Shown here one piece after another: positions 1-9,412 of a stretch of DNA of 64,000 nucleotides (position 1 is its first letter; each line of letters begins with the position of its first letter). The notes under the pieces are model-generated. The model was not told the DNA's origin. It did no database searches and was given only the letters and a program-made list of their open reading frames with translations. A program made the position numbers and the translations under genes. The stretch covers positions 124,001-188,000 of the forward strand of contig NZ_JAGGJW010000014.1 of the NCBI RefSeq assembly GCF_017873175.1, written 5' to 3'. This DNA is from Neorhizobium petrolearium. GTDB lineage: Bacteria > Pseudomonadota > Alphaproteobacteria > Rhizobiales > Rhizobiaceae.

Positions 1-1
1 A

Positions 2-766
2 CCGGTGCCGACGAACTGGAACGAGTTCGTGGCCGCGGCGCCGGCCCTGCAGAAGGCGGGCCTGCAGGCCCTCGCGCTCGGTGGGCAGCCGTGGCAGGCC
101 AACGGTTTGTTCGACACGCTGGTGCTCGCCATCGGCGGTAAGGAACTCTACGAGAGAGTTTACAAGGACAAGGACGAGGAAGCCGCTGCCGGACCGGAGA
201 TGGCGAAGATTTTCGCTGCCGCCGATCAAGCGCGCCAGCTGGCGAAAGGCTCCAACGTCCAGGACTGGAACCAGGCGACCAATCTCGTCCTCACCGGCAA
301 GGCCGGCGGACAGATCATGGGCGACTGGGCGCAGGGCGAATTCCAGATCGCCGGCAAGAAGGCCGGCACGGATTACACCTGCCTTCCGGGCCTCGGTCTC
401 AACCAGGTTCTGGCGACGGGGGGCGACGCCTTCTATTTCCCGCTTCTGGACGATGAGGAAAAATCCAAGGCGCAGGACATCCTGGCCGAAACGATCGTCA
501 ATCCGAAGACCCAGGTTGCGTTCAACCTGAAGAAGGGATCGGTGCCGATCCGCGGTGACGTCGATCTCGCAGCCGCCAACGACTGCATGAAGAAAGGCAT
601 CGAGATCATCTCGAAGGGCAACGTCGTCACCAGTACCGATCAGCTGGTTTCCGCCGATACGCAGAAGCAGAAGGAGGACCTGATGTCCGAATTCTTCGCC
701 AGCACATCGATCACGCCGGAACAGGCGCAGGAGCGCTTTGCGGAAATCATCGGCTCGGCCGACTGA
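2..766 (+). CDS. Sugar ABC transporter substrate-binding protein (C-terminal part)
   Basis: The reading frame is open from the window edge and the N-terminus with its signal peptide lies outside; 254 residues are visible. The text PTNWNEF near the start and the GGDAFYFPL stretch are typical of family 1 extracellular solute-binding proteins, periplasmic receptors of CUT1 sugar importers. Two permease genes and an ATPase gene follow on the same strand, starting about 95 bases later, so this is the receptor of that importer. The sugar bound cannot be read from the sequence; the glycosidases downstream point to a plant oligosaccharide. Confidence 0.9.
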   Translation, partial: PVPTNWNEFVAAAPALQKAGLQALALGGQPWQANGLFDTLVLAIGGKELYERVYKDKDEEAAAGPEMAKIFAAADQARQLAKGSNVQDWNQATNLVLTGKAGGQIMGDWAQGEFQIAGKKAGTDYTCLPGLGLNQVLATGGDAFYFPLLDDEEKSKAQDILAETIVNPKTQVAFNLKKGSVPIRGDVDLAAANDCMKKGIEIISKGNVVTSTDQLVSADTQKQKEDLMSEFFASTSITPEQAQERFAEIIGSAD

Positions 767-860
767 TCCCATCTCATTGCCTGTCGTAACCGGCTCCGCC
801 CGCAAGGCGGGGCCGGGAAAAGCGGTGCGGGAATACTGCAACCGCGATCGAGGAGGAAAC

Positions 861-1763
861 ATGGCGAAATCCGTTCCATCAGGTCGGCCCAACCATCTCT
901 TGCGTAATCTCAACTCGAAGATCGCCTCGATCCCGATGATCCTCATCGCGGTGGTGATCTTTCTCGGCGGCACGCTATGGACCGTCGTTTATTCCTTCAC
1001 CAATTCGAGGCTTCTGCCGCGGTTCAATTTCGTCGGCCTGGATCAGTACGAACGTCTCTGGGCTTCGTCGCGCTGGATGATTTCCATCCAGAATCTGGCG
1101 GTCTACGGAATCCTGTCGCTCATCTTCAGCCTCGTCATCGGCTTCGTACTCGCGGCTCTGATGGACCAGAAGATCCGTTTCGAGAACACGTTCCGCACCA
1201 TTTTCCTCTATCCCTTCGCGCTGTCCTTCATCGTCACCGGTCTCGTGTGGCAGTGGGTTCTCAACCCGGAATTCGGCATTCAGGGCATTGTGCGGTCGCT
1301 CGGCTGGGAAAGCTTCGCGTTCGATCCGCTCTACAATCCGGATATCGTCATCTACGGCATCCTGATTGCAGCGCTCTGGCAGGGCACGGGACTTGTCATG
1401 TGCCTGATGCTGGCCGGCCTGCGCGGCATCGACGAGGATATCTGGAAGGCGGCGCGCGTCGATGGTATCCCGATGTGGCGCACCTATATCTTCGTCGTCA
1501 TTCCCATGATGCGGCCCGTCTTCATCACCACGCTTGTTCTGATCGCCAGCGGCATCGTCAAAGTCTACGACCTCGTCGTGGCGCAGACGAGCGGCGGCCC
1601 CGGAAACGCCTCGGAAGTGCCGGCCAAATACGTCTACGACTATATGTTTCAGGCACAGAATCTCGGCCAGGGCTTTGCCGCATCGACCATGATGCTGCTG
1701 ACGATTGCGATCATCATCATTCCCTGGGCCTATCTCGAATTCGGAGGGCGCAAGCGTGGCTGA
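861..1763 (+). CDS. CUT1 sugar ABC transporter permease, MalF type
   Basis: This 300-residue inner-membrane protein is the first permease of the importer. It has about six hydrophobic segments and the cytoplasmic EAA loop that docks on the ATPase, seen as KAARVDGIPMWRTYIFVVIP with its conserved glycine. The ATG at 861 is chosen because a strong AGGAGG lies at 851-856; a longer in-frame extension upstream would overlap the preceding gene. Its stop overlaps the start of the second permease by 8 bases, implying translational coupling. Confidence 0.93.
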   Translation: MAKSVPSGRPNHLLRNLNSKIASIPMILIAVVIFLGGTLWTVVYSFTNSRLLPRFNFVGLDQYERLWASSRWMISIQNLAVYGILSLIFSLVIGFVLAALMDQKIRFENTFRTIFLYPFALSFIVTGLVWQWVLNPEFGIQGIVRSLGWESFAFDPLYNPDIVIYGILIAALWQGTGLVMCLMLAGLRGIDEDIWKAARVDGIPMWRTYIFVVIPMMRPVFITTLVLIASGIVKVYDLVVAQTSGGPGNASEVPAKYVYDYMFQAQNLGQGFAASTMMLLTIAIIIIPWAYLEFGGRKRG

Positions 1764-2700
1764 CGTTTCCACTCTCAATACGACCGCAGCCGGCATCGAC
1801 GCGATTTCTCGCGGGCTCGTCTCCGGTCCCCGCGGTCGCAAGCCGAAAAGGGTGCTCTCGCGGCGCAATATCATGCTCTACGGCGCGCTTACGGTCGCGG
1901 CACTCTATTACCTCCTTCCACTCTATGTGATGGTCGTGACCTCGCTCAAGGGCATGCCGGAGGTGCGGCTCGGCAACATCTTCGCTCCGCCGATGGAGAT
2001 CACTTTCGAACCCTGGGTAAAGGCCTGGGCGCAGGCTTGCACCGGCCTCAACTGCGACGGGCTTTCTCGCGGCTTCTGGAATTCCGTGCGCATCCTCGTG
2101 CCGTCGGTGGTGGTGTCGATCGCGGTTGCTTCCGTTAGCGGCTATGCGCTTGCCAACTGGCGCTTCAAGGGGGCCGAGCTTTTCTTCTCGATCCTCATCA
2201 TCGGTGCGTTCATTCCTTACCAGGTGATGATCTATCCGATCGTCATCGTGCTTCGAGAACTGGGCATATACGGTACGCTGACCGGCCTCGTCATCGTTCA
2301 CACGATCTTCGGAATGCCGATCCTGACGCTGCTGTTCCGCAACTACTTCGCATCGCTGCCGGTTGAGCTGTTCAAGGCGGCACGCATCGACGGTGCAGGC
2401 TTCTGGCAGATCTATTTCCGGATCATGCTGCCGATGTCGCTGCCGATCTTCGTGGTCGCGATGATCCTGCAGGTGACGGGTATCTGGAACGACTTCCTGT
2501 TCGGCGTGGTGTTCACCCGGCCGGATACCTATCCGATGACCGTGCAGCTCAACAACATCGTCAATTCGGTCCAGGGCGTGAAGGAATACAACGTCAACAT
2601 GGCGGCTACGCTGCTGACGGGTGCTGTTCCCCTGATCGTCTATTTCGTTTCCGGCCGGCTTTTCGTCCGCGGCATCGCCGCCGGCGCAGTCAAAGGGTAA
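1756..2700 (+). CDS. CUT1 sugar ABC transporter permease, MalG type
   Basis: The second membrane subunit is 314 residues long, with six predicted membrane segments and an EAA loop near KAARIDGAGFWQIYFRIMLP. The start is taken as GTG at 1756, which overlaps the first permease by 8 bases and has GGAGG at 1743-1747; the frame is open further upstream but without a convincing ribosome site. The periplasmic region contains two cysteines in ACTGLNCDG, which may form a disulfide (inference). The ATPase gene begins 6 bases after its stop. Confidence 0.93.
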   Translation: MADVSTLNTTAAGIDAISRGLVSGPRGRKPKRVLSRRNIMLYGALTVAALYYLLPLYVMVVTSLKGMPEVRLGNIFAPPMEITFEPWVKAWAQACTGLNCDGLSRGFWNSVRILVPSVVVSIAVASVSGYALANWRFKGAELFFSILIIGAFIPYQVMIYPIVIVLRELGIYGTLTGLVIVHTIFGMPILTLLFRNYFASLPVELFKAARIDGAGFWQIYFRIMLPMSLPIFVVAMILQVTGIWNDFLFGVVFTRPDTYPMTVQLNNIVNSVQGVKEYNVNMAATLLTGAVPLIVYFVSGRLFVRGIAAGAVKG

Positions 2701-2706
2701 AGCCTG

Positions 2707-3819
2707 ATGCATGACACCGTTTCCATCAACAAGCAGAACAGTGTTTCCATTCGGGATCTGTCGCTTTCCTTCGGCTCGGTGAAGGTTCTGGAAAACCTGA
2801 ACCTCGATATCCGCGACGGGGAATTCCTGGTGCTGCTCGGCTCGTCTGGGTGCGGCAAGTCCACACTCCTGAACTGTATCGCCGGACTGCTGGAGCCGAC
2901 CGAGGGCCAGATCTTCATCAAGGACAAGAACGTCACCTGGGAGGAACCCAAAGACCGCGGCATCGGCATGGTCTTCCAGTCCTACGCGCTCTATCCGCAG
3001 ATGACGGTCGAGAAGAACTTGTCCTTCGGCCTGCGTGTCGCAGGCCTCCCGAAGGAAGAGATCGCCAAGCGGGTGGCGCGTGCCGCCGGCATCCTGCAGA
3101 TCGAGCCGCTTCTCAAACGCAAGCCGGCGGAGCTCTCGGGCGGCCAGCGGCAGCGTGTCGCGATTGGTCGCGCACTGGTGCGTGATGTCGACGTCTTCCT
3201 GTTCGATGAGCCGCTCTCCAACCTCGATGCCAAGTTGCGTTCAGAGCTGCGCGTCGAGATCAAGCTTCTGCACCGGCAGCTCCAGAACACGATGATCTAC
3301 GTCACGCACGACCAGATCGAAGCGCTCACGCTTGCAGATCGGATTGCCATCATGAAGAGCGGTGTGATCCAGCAGCTCGACGATCCGATGATCATATACA
3401 ACCGGCCGAAGAACCGGTTCGTGGCAAGCTTCATCGGCTCTCCTTCGATGAATTTTCTGAAGGGCGAGCTTGCGGAGGAGGGCGGTCGCACGGTCTTCAA
3501 AGCTGACGGCGTGCGCTTCTCCCTGGACGGCTACCAGGCCGACGAGGCTCTCTCCCCCGGCCGGCGGGTGATTCTGGGCGTTCGGCCGGAGCACATAAAG
3601 GTGGACGGTGATATCCAGGGCGGCGAAGTGCATGACGCCGTGGTCGAGATTGAGGAGCCGATGGGCGCCGACAATCTTCTCTGGCTGAAGCACGCGGGCC
3701 ATGCGGTAGCCGCCCGCATCGGCGGAGCGCGGCGCTATGCGGTCGGCACCAAGGTCCGCATCGGGTTCGACATGAGCATGGCATCGCTTTTCGATGCCGA
3801 AACGGAAGAACGCATCTGA
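2707..3819 (+). CDS. Sugar ABC transporter ATP-binding protein, UgpC/MalK type
   Basis: This 370-residue ATPase drives the importer. Walker A GSSGCGKST is at residues 45-53, the signature LSGGQ at 143-147, Walker B VFLFDEP at 163-169 and the switch histidine at 201. The C-terminal 130 residues form the regulatory OB-type domain of CUT1 ATPases (VILGVRPEHIKV). ATPases of this class are sometimes shared by several importers, so its exclusive use here is likely but not certain. It ends the transport part of the operon; the glycosidase gene starts 55 bases later. Confidence 0.94.
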   Translation: MHDTVSINKQNSVSIRDLSLSFGSVKVLENLNLDIRDGEFLVLLGSSGCGKSTLLNCIAGLLEPTEGQIFIKDKNVTWEEPKDRGIGMVFQSYALYPQMTVEKNLSFGLRVAGLPKEEIAKRVARAAGILQIEPLLKRKPAELSGGQRQRVAIGRALVRDVDVFLFDEPLSNLDAKLRSELRVEIKLLHRQLQNTMIYVTHDQIEALTLADRIAIMKSGVIQQLDDPMIIYNRPKNRFVASFIGSPSMNFLKGELAEEGGRTVFKADGVRFSLDGYQADEALSPGRRVILGVRPEHIKVDGDIQGGEVHDAVVEIEEPMGADNLLWLKHAGHAVAARIGGARRYAVGTKVRIGFDMSMASLFDAETEERI

Positions 3820-3874
3820 TGTTTGGCTGGAATGGGGCCGGATCGGCGCGGCATGACATTTCAGAGGTTGCGGC

Positions 3875-6307
3875 ATGACCGTGATCGACCTTTCGGGTTC
3901 ATGGCAGCTTGCCTCTGCCGATGGAGAGCATCGGGCCACGATGCCGATACCGGGAGACGTCCATACCGCGCTGAGATCCGCAGGCATCATTCTGGACCCG
4001 TATTTTGGGCGGAACGAAGACGCTGTCCAATGGGTGGCCCATGCAGACTGGATCATCGAGCGGCGCTTCGTGCTCGATGATCCGGACGGCAACTGGTATC
4101 TCGACATCACCTATCTCGATACGGTCGCGATCGTCTTCGTCAACGACGTCCCGGTGCTCTCAGCCGACAATTGCTTCCGTCGCTACCGGCCCGATGTTTC
4201 GTCCGCACTTCGACCTGGCGAGAACACGATCCGCATCCATTTCCATTCGAATATCATGGCAGGCGCCGACCGGCAGGCGCATCAGCCTTTCTACGTTCCT
4301 TATTCCACGGCCAATTGTCCGATTCCCAACGGCAACATGCTGCGCAAGCCGCAATGCCATTTCGGCTGGGACTGGAATATCGCGTTGGCACCGCTTGGCC
4401 TTTATGGCGCGATTGCCTTGCGAAAGCTCGAGACGGCCCGCATCGAACACGTCGTCACCACGCAGAGACATCACAAGGATGGGGTCGAACTGCATGTGGC
4501 GCTGACGCTTTATGCCGGGGAGCCCGGGATACTGCCCGTTCACTTTTCACTCGACGGAGAACGGGTACGGCTCGATTGCGGCATCAACGCGCGTGCAACC
4601 ACCATTCATCACGTCTTCGAAATCGAGAATCCAAGGCTCTGGTGGCCGGCGGGAAGTGGTGAGCAGGCGCTCTACGAACTCGTCGTCGAAATTCCGGCCG
4701 AAACGGTCGTCCGGCAGATCGGCCTGCGCACGGTCGAACTGCTGACCGATCCGGACGAAGCCGGCAGTCGCTTCGCCTTCCGCATCAACGACCGCGAGAT
4801 CTTCTGCCGAGGCGCCAACTGGATTCCGGCGGACGCGCTCTTTTCGCAGACAAGCCCGGAAAAGACCGGGGACCTGCTGCGTTCGGCCGTGGACGCCAAC
4901 ATGAACATGATCCGCGTCTGGGGCGGCGGTTTTTATGAACAGGACTGGTTCTACGATCTCTGCAACCGGCTGGGCCTGATGATCTGGCAGGATTTCCAGT
5001 TCGCCTGCAACCTCTATCCCTCGACGCCCGACTTCCTCGAAAACGTCGAGGCAGAGGTGGATGATCAGGTTCGCCGGCTGATCTCGCATCCCTCGATCGT
5101 CATCTGGTGCGGCGATAACGAACTGGTCGGCGCGCTGACCTGGTTCCCGGAATCGTGTGGCAATCGCGACCGCTACCTCGTCTCCTATGACCGCTTGAAC
5201 CGGACGGTCGAGCAGGCGCTGAAAAGAGTGGCGCCGGAGGCGATCTGGTGGCCGTCCAGCCCGGCGTCGGGCTATCTCGACTATGGTGACGCCTGGCATG
5301 CGGACGGTTCCGGCGACATGCATTACTGGTCCGTCTGGCACGAGAACAAGCCGTTTAGCGATTACCGGTCGGTCCGGCCGCGCTTCTGCTCGGAATTCGG
5401 TTTCCAGTCCTACACGTCGCTGCCGGTGATCGAGACCTATGCGGCTCAGAAGGACATGAATATTGCTTCTCCGGTCATGGAGCACCACCAGAAGAATGCC
5501 GGCGGCAACGAGCGGATAGCCGGCACGATGTTCCGCAATTTCCGTTTCCCGAAGGATTTTGCCAATTTCGTCTATCTGAGCCAGGTACAGCAGGGCCTCG
5601 CGATCAGGACGGCTGTCGATTACTGGCGGTCCCTGAAGCCCCATTGCATGGGCACACTCTACTGGCAGCTCAACGACACTTGGCCGGTCGCCTCCTGGTC
5701 GAGCCTCGATTACGGCGGAAGCTGGAAGGTGCTGCACTACATGGCCCGCCGCTTTTTCCAGCCGGTCGCCGTCGCGGCCATCCCATCGGAGGACGGAAAG
5801 AGCGTCCGCATCTCGCTGGTCAATGACACGCCAGAGGATTTGACGGTGACCATCAATCTGTCGCTTCTTACCCTGAACGGGGAGCGCAGCCCGTTGCAGA
5901 GCATTGAGGCCGTGTGCACGCCGGATGTTGCAGTGGCCGCATTGACCCTACCTGTTTCGGACATTCCCGAAGGCTTAATCCTTGCCTGGAGTTTTACCGT
6001 TTCCAACGGCATGGGCGGGGAGGGGCATCATGTCCTGGGCACTTACAAGGCGCTGGAGCTGGAGCCGTCGGGTCTTGAGTTTTCCGTGTCTCCAGCCGGT
6101 GATGGCGCGTTTGATCTCCTCGTCCAGGCCAGAGGCCTTGCCCTTTTTGTGCTGATCGAGAGCGTCACGCCCGGCCGTTATTCCGACAATGCCTTCGATC
6201 TTGCTGCCGGCGAAAGCCGCCGCATCACCTTCACGCCCGCCGCGCCCGTCGGTGCGGTTCCGCAATTCCGCATCTACGATCTCTATTCCTGCCAGGCGGC
6301 AGGCTGA
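3875..6307 (+). CDS. Glycoside hydrolase family 2 protein, beta-mannosidase
   Basis: This 810-residue enzyme has the architecture of GH2 beta-mannosidases: an N-terminal jelly roll (LSGSWQL, then PIPGDVHTAL), an immunoglobulin-like domain and a TIM barrel. The predicted acid/base is Glu416 in WCGDNE and the nucleophile Glu507 in CSEFGFQ. It would release beta-linked mannose from the non-reducing ends of short oligosaccharides. No signal peptide is seen, so it probably acts in the cytoplasm on imported sugar. The ATG at 3875 is 55 bases after the ATPase gene. Other GH2 activities are possible, but the N-terminal text fits mannosidases best. Confidence 0.88.
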   Translation: MTVIDLSGSWQLASADGEHRATMPIPGDVHTALRSAGIILDPYFGRNEDAVQWVAHADWIIERRFVLDDPDGNWYLDITYLDTVAIVFVNDVPVLSADNCFRRYRPDVSSALRPGENTIRIHFHSNIMAGADRQAHQPFYVPYSTANCPIPNGNMLRKPQCHFGWDWNIALAPLGLYGAIALRKLETARIEHVVTTQRHHKDGVELHVALTLYAGEPGILPVHFSLDGERVRLDCGINARATTIHHVFEIENPRLWWPAGSGEQALYELVVEIPAETVVRQIGLRTVELLTDPDEAGSRFAFRINDREIFCRGANWIPADALFSQTSPEKTGDLLRSAVDANMNMIRVWGGGFYEQDWFYDLCNRLGLMIWQDFQFACNLYPSTPDFLENVEAEVDDQVRRLISHPSIVIWCGDNELVGALTWFPESCGNRDRYLVSYDRLNRTVEQALKRVAPEAIWWPSSPASGYLDYGDAWHADGSGDMHYWSVWHENKPFSDYRSVRPRFCSEFGFQSYTSLPVIETYAAQKDMNIASPVMEHHQKNAGGNERIAGTMFRNFRFPKDFANFVYLSQVQQGLAIRTAVDYWRSLKPHCMGTLYWQLNDTWPVASWSSLDYGGSWKVLHYMARRFFQPVAVAAIPSEDGKSVRISLVNDTPEDLTVTINLSLLTLNGERSPLQSIEAVCTPDVAVAALTLPVSDIPEGLILAWSFTVSNGMGGEGHHVLGTYKALELEPSGLEFSVSPAGDGAFDLLVQARGLALFVLIESVTPGRYSDNAFDLAAGESRRITFTPAAPVGAVPQFRIYDLYSCQAAG

Positions 6308-6330
6308 GGCTCTTTTCAAGGGAGGATCAC

Positions 6331-7092
6331 ATGACGAAACTCGGTTTTCAGCTTTATTGCGCCCGCAATTTTCCGCCGCTCTCCGACATCCTGAAGCAGG
6401 TCGCCAGGGCCGGATATTCGGAAGTCGAAGGGTATGGCGGCCTCTATGCAACGCTCGACGAGGCCGGCCTTAAAGCGTTGCGCGCCGATCTCGACGCCAA
6501 CGGACTTACCATGCCAACCGGCCATTTCGGTCTCGATCTCCTCGAAAAGGAGCCGGCGCAGGCACTGCTCATCGCCAAGACGCTCGGCGTGGTGTCAATC
6601 TATTGCCCCTTCCTCATGCCCGATCAGCGGCCGAGTGACGCCGCCGGCTGGTTTGCCTTCGGTCAGCGCCTTCAGGAAGCCGGCAAGCGGTATCAGGATG
6701 CCGGCTATACATTCGGCTGGCACAACCATGACTTCGAGTTCAAGACGCTTGCCGATGGCTCGACACCGCAGGAGCAGATCCTCGCCGGCGGTCCCGATCT
6801 CGCCTGGGAAGCGGACATAGCCTGGCTCATCCGCGGCGGCGCCGATCCTTATGGCTGGATCGAAAGCTATGGCAAGCGCATCACTGCGGTGCATGTGAAG
6901 GACATTGCGCCGGCCGGTGAAAACACGGACGAAGATGGCTGGGCCGATGTCGGCTACGGCACGGTGCCGTGGAAGGATCTGATGGCGGCGCTCAGGAAGA
7001 CGCCGGCGAAACATTACGTTCTCGAACACGACAATCCGAAGGATGTCGAACGGTTGCTCACGCGTTCGATCGCCTCGTTCAAGACCTATTGA
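6331..7092 (+). CDS. Sugar phosphate isomerase/epimerase family protein
   Basis: This 253-residue protein is a xylose-isomerase-like TIM barrel (AP endonuclease 2 family). Likely metal-site residues are visible in WHNHDFEF (His131, His133), in HVKD and in LEHDNPKD near the end. Members interconvert ketoses and aldoses, epimerise keto-sugars or, as shown for some rhizobial relatives, act on 3-keto-glycosides. AGGGAGG sits just before the ATG at 6331. The next gene encodes a Gfo/Idh/MocA oxidoreductase, a frequent partner. The exact reaction cannot be assigned. Confidence 0.85.
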   Translation: MTKLGFQLYCARNFPPLSDILKQVARAGYSEVEGYGGLYATLDEAGLKALRADLDANGLTMPTGHFGLDLLEKEPAQALLIAKTLGVVSIYCPFLMPDQRPSDAAGWFAFGQRLQEAGKRYQDAGYTFGWHNHDFEFKTLADGSTPQEQILAGGPDLAWEADIAWLIRGGADPYGWIESYGKRITAVHVKDIAPAGENTDEDGWADVGYGTVPWKDLMAALRKTPAKHYVLEHDNPKDVERLLTRSIASFKTY

Positions 7093-7116
7093 TCACAGAG
7101 ATTCCGGAGTTTTTCC

Positions 7117-8250
7117 ATGCCCAGGGAACTTGGCGTCGGCATCATGGGATGCGGCAATATTTCCACCACCTATTTCAAGCTCGCACCGCTGTTCAGGGGC
7201 CTGAAGGTGCTCGCCTGCGCCGACCTCAGCGAAGATGCGGCCGAAATGCGCGCCGCCGAATACGGCGTCAAGGCGCAGTCGATCTCCGACCTGCTCGCCA
7301 ATGACGAACTCGACGTGATCGTCAACCTGACGATCCCGGCGGCGCATTTCTCCGTCTCGAAGGCGATCCTCGAAGCGGGCAAGCACGTTTATTCCGAAAA
7401 GCCGCTGACGGTGACTTTGGAAGAGGGCAAGGCGCTGCAGGCGTTTGCCAGGGAGAAGGGGCTTGCCGTCGGCTGCGCGCCGGACACCTTCCTTGGCGGC
7501 TCGCATCAGCTCGCCCGCAAACATATCGATGAGGGCGGCGTTGGCCGCATCACATCCGGCACCTGCCACGTCATGAGCCCTGGCATGGAGATGTGGCATC
7601 CCAATCCCGGTTTTTTCTTCCTGGAAGGCGGCGGGCCGATTCTCGATCTCGGGCCGTATTACATCGCCAATCTCATCAACCTCATCGGTCCGGTGAAGCG
7701 GGTGGGCGCACTGACGTCTATGGCCAACAAGACCCGCACCATCACCAGCGAACCGCTGAAAGGCCAGGTCATCCCGGTCGAGACTCCGACCAATATCCAC
7801 GCGCTTTTGGAGTTCGTCAGCGGCGCGACGATCACGCTCTCGGCAAGCTGGGATGTCTGGTCGCACCGCCACGCCAACATGGAGCTTTACGGCACCGAGG
7901 GTTCGATCTTCGTGCCGGACCCGAATTTCTTCGGCGGTACCGTCGAGGCGAGCGGCCGCAACAAGGACATCCAGCCGCTGGAACCCTGGGACCATCCGTT
8001 CGGCATCGATAATCAGGAACATCCGCAGGGGCCAAGGGCGAACTACCGCACCGCAGGTCTTGCGGACATGGCGATGGCGCTCATCGAGGGGCGTGACCCG
8101 CGCTGCTCGCTGGAGCGCACGCTACACGGCGTCGATGTCATGACCTCGATCCTGAAATCAGGAGAAGAGGGCCGGTTCATCGAGCTCTCCACCTCCTGCA
8201 CCCAGCCGGCCGCACTCGGCATCGACGAGGCACTGGCGCTTCTGCGCTGA
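7117..8250 (+). CDS. Gfo/Idh/MocA family NAD(P)-dependent oxidoreductase
   Basis: The 377-residue protein begins with a Rossmann fold (GIMGCGNIS at residues 8-16) and has the family EKP motif at 94-96, whose lysine is usually catalytic. The second domain contains GPILDLGPYY; the position that is often histidine in inositol dehydrogenases is tyrosine here, as in several other subgroups. It probably oxidises or reduces a sugar hydroxyl using NAD(P). It lies 24 bases after the isomerase gene, so the two probably act in sequence. The substrate is unknown. Confidence 0.88.
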   Translation: MPRELGVGIMGCGNISTTYFKLAPLFRGLKVLACADLSEDAAEMRAAEYGVKAQSISDLLANDELDVIVNLTIPAAHFSVSKAILEAGKHVYSEKPLTVTLEEGKALQAFAREKGLAVGCAPDTFLGGSHQLARKHIDEGGVGRITSGTCHVMSPGMEMWHPNPGFFFLEGGGPILDLGPYYIANLINLIGPVKRVGALTSMANKTRTITSEPLKGQVIPVETPTNIHALLEFVSGATITLSASWDVWSHRHANMELYGTEGSIFVPDPNFFGGTVEASGRNKDIQPLEPWDHPFGIDNQEHPQGPRANYRTAGLADMAMALIEGRDPRCSLERTLHGVDVMTSILKSGEEGRFIELSTSCTQPAALGIDEALALLR

Positions 8251-8312
8251 TCCGCTATGTGTTTGAAGCGGGCCGTTCGCGCCCGCTTCCATCCACGACA
8301 CAGGAGGGCGTC

Positions 8313-9356
8313 ATGTCCTGGCAACCGGCGGCACACCGCTACGAAACCATGAAATACAACCGCTGCGGCCGGTCGGGGCTCAAGCTTCCGGCGATTTCGC
8401 TCGGCCTCTGGCACAATTTCGGAGACGACACGCCGCATGAACGCAAGGTTGCGATCTGCCGCAAGGCCTTCGATCTCGGCATCACGCATTTCGACCTTGC
8501 CAACAACTACGGCCCGAGGCCCGGCAGTGCGGAACTCGCCTTCGGCCAGATCCTGCGGGAAGATTTCCGGGGCTATCGCGACGAACTGATCATCTCGTCG
8601 AAAGCCGGCTACAACATGTGGCCCGGACCCTATGGCGAATGGGGCAGCCGCAAATACCTGATCGCCTCCTGCGACCAGAGCCTGAAGCGCATGGGCCTCG
8701 ACTATGTCGACATCTTCTATTCGCACCGCTTCGACCCGGAAACACCGCTCGAAGAGACCTGTGGTGCGCTCGACCACATCGTCCGGTCGGGCAGGGCGCT
8801 TTATGTCGGCATCTCGTCCTACAATTCGAAGCGCACCCGCGAAGCCACGGCAATCCTGAAGGAGCTCGGCACGCCGGTCCTCATCCACCAGCCAAGCTAT
8901 TCGATGATCAACCGATGGGTGGAAGAAGACGGTCTGCTCGACACGCTCGAAGACCTAGGCATCGGTTCGATCGTCTTTTCACCGCTGGCACAGGGCATGC
9001 TGACGTCGAAATATCTCGGTGGCATTCCCGAGGAAAGCCGTGCGGCGCAAGGCAAGTCGCTGCGCGCCGCCTTCCTCAACGAGAGGAACGTTGCAAACCT
9101 GCGTGCGCTGAATGCGATCGCCGAAAGGCGTGGCCAGACACTCGCGCAGATGGCGATCGCCTGGGTTTTGCGCGGCGGTCGTGTCACGACAGCGCTGATC
9201 GGCGCCAGCCGGCCGGAGCAGGTCGAGGATTGCGTGCGGGCTCTCGAAAAGCCGGATTTCACGGCTGCGGAGCTCGCGGAGATCGATACTTACGCAAAGG
9301 ACGCCGATATCAATCTCTGGGCTGCTTCGGCCGAACGCAAGGGGCCGCAACGCTGA
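8313..9356 (+). CDS. Aldo/keto reductase, YghZ (AKR14)-like
   Basis: This 347-residue protein matches the length and N-terminus of YghZ-type reductases, which reduce L-glyceraldehyde 3-phosphate and other aldehydes with NADPH. The catalytic tetrad is Asp61, Tyr66 (DLANNYG), Lys97 (SSKAGYN) and His138 (YSHRFDP). The ATG at 8313 is preferred over an upstream in-frame start because CAGGAGGG is at 8301-8308. Its place in a sugar operon suggests it removes an aldehyde or keto-sugar arising in the pathway (inference). Confidence 0.9.
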   Translation: MSWQPAAHRYETMKYNRCGRSGLKLPAISLGLWHNFGDDTPHERKVAICRKAFDLGITHFDLANNYGPRPGSAELAFGQILREDFRGYRDELIISSKAGYNMWPGPYGEWGSRKYLIASCDQSLKRMGLDYVDIFYSHRFDPETPLEETCGALDHIVRSGRALYVGISSYNSKRTREATAILKELGTPVLIHQPSYSMINRWVEEDGLLDTLEDLGIGSIVFSPLAQGMLTSKYLGGIPEESRAAQGKSLRAAFLNERNVANLRALNAIAERRGQTLAQMAIAWVLRGGRVTTALIGASRPEQVEDCVRALEKPDFTAAELAEIDTYAKDADINLWAASAERKGPQR

Positions 9357-9412
9357 CCATCCTGCCCGGCACGCTCACTGCCGGGCATTCTCACCTGTCA
9401 CTGGGAGGAGAC

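Noticed and set aside
4547..5737. 396-codon frame antisense to the mannosidase
   Set aside because: It is a shadow of the GH2 gene with no domain and no ribosome site.
8618..9412. Upstream extension of the GH43 frame
   Set aside because: It would overlap the aldo/keto reductase gene in another frame; the ATG at 9413 has a strong ribosome site and the family N-terminus.
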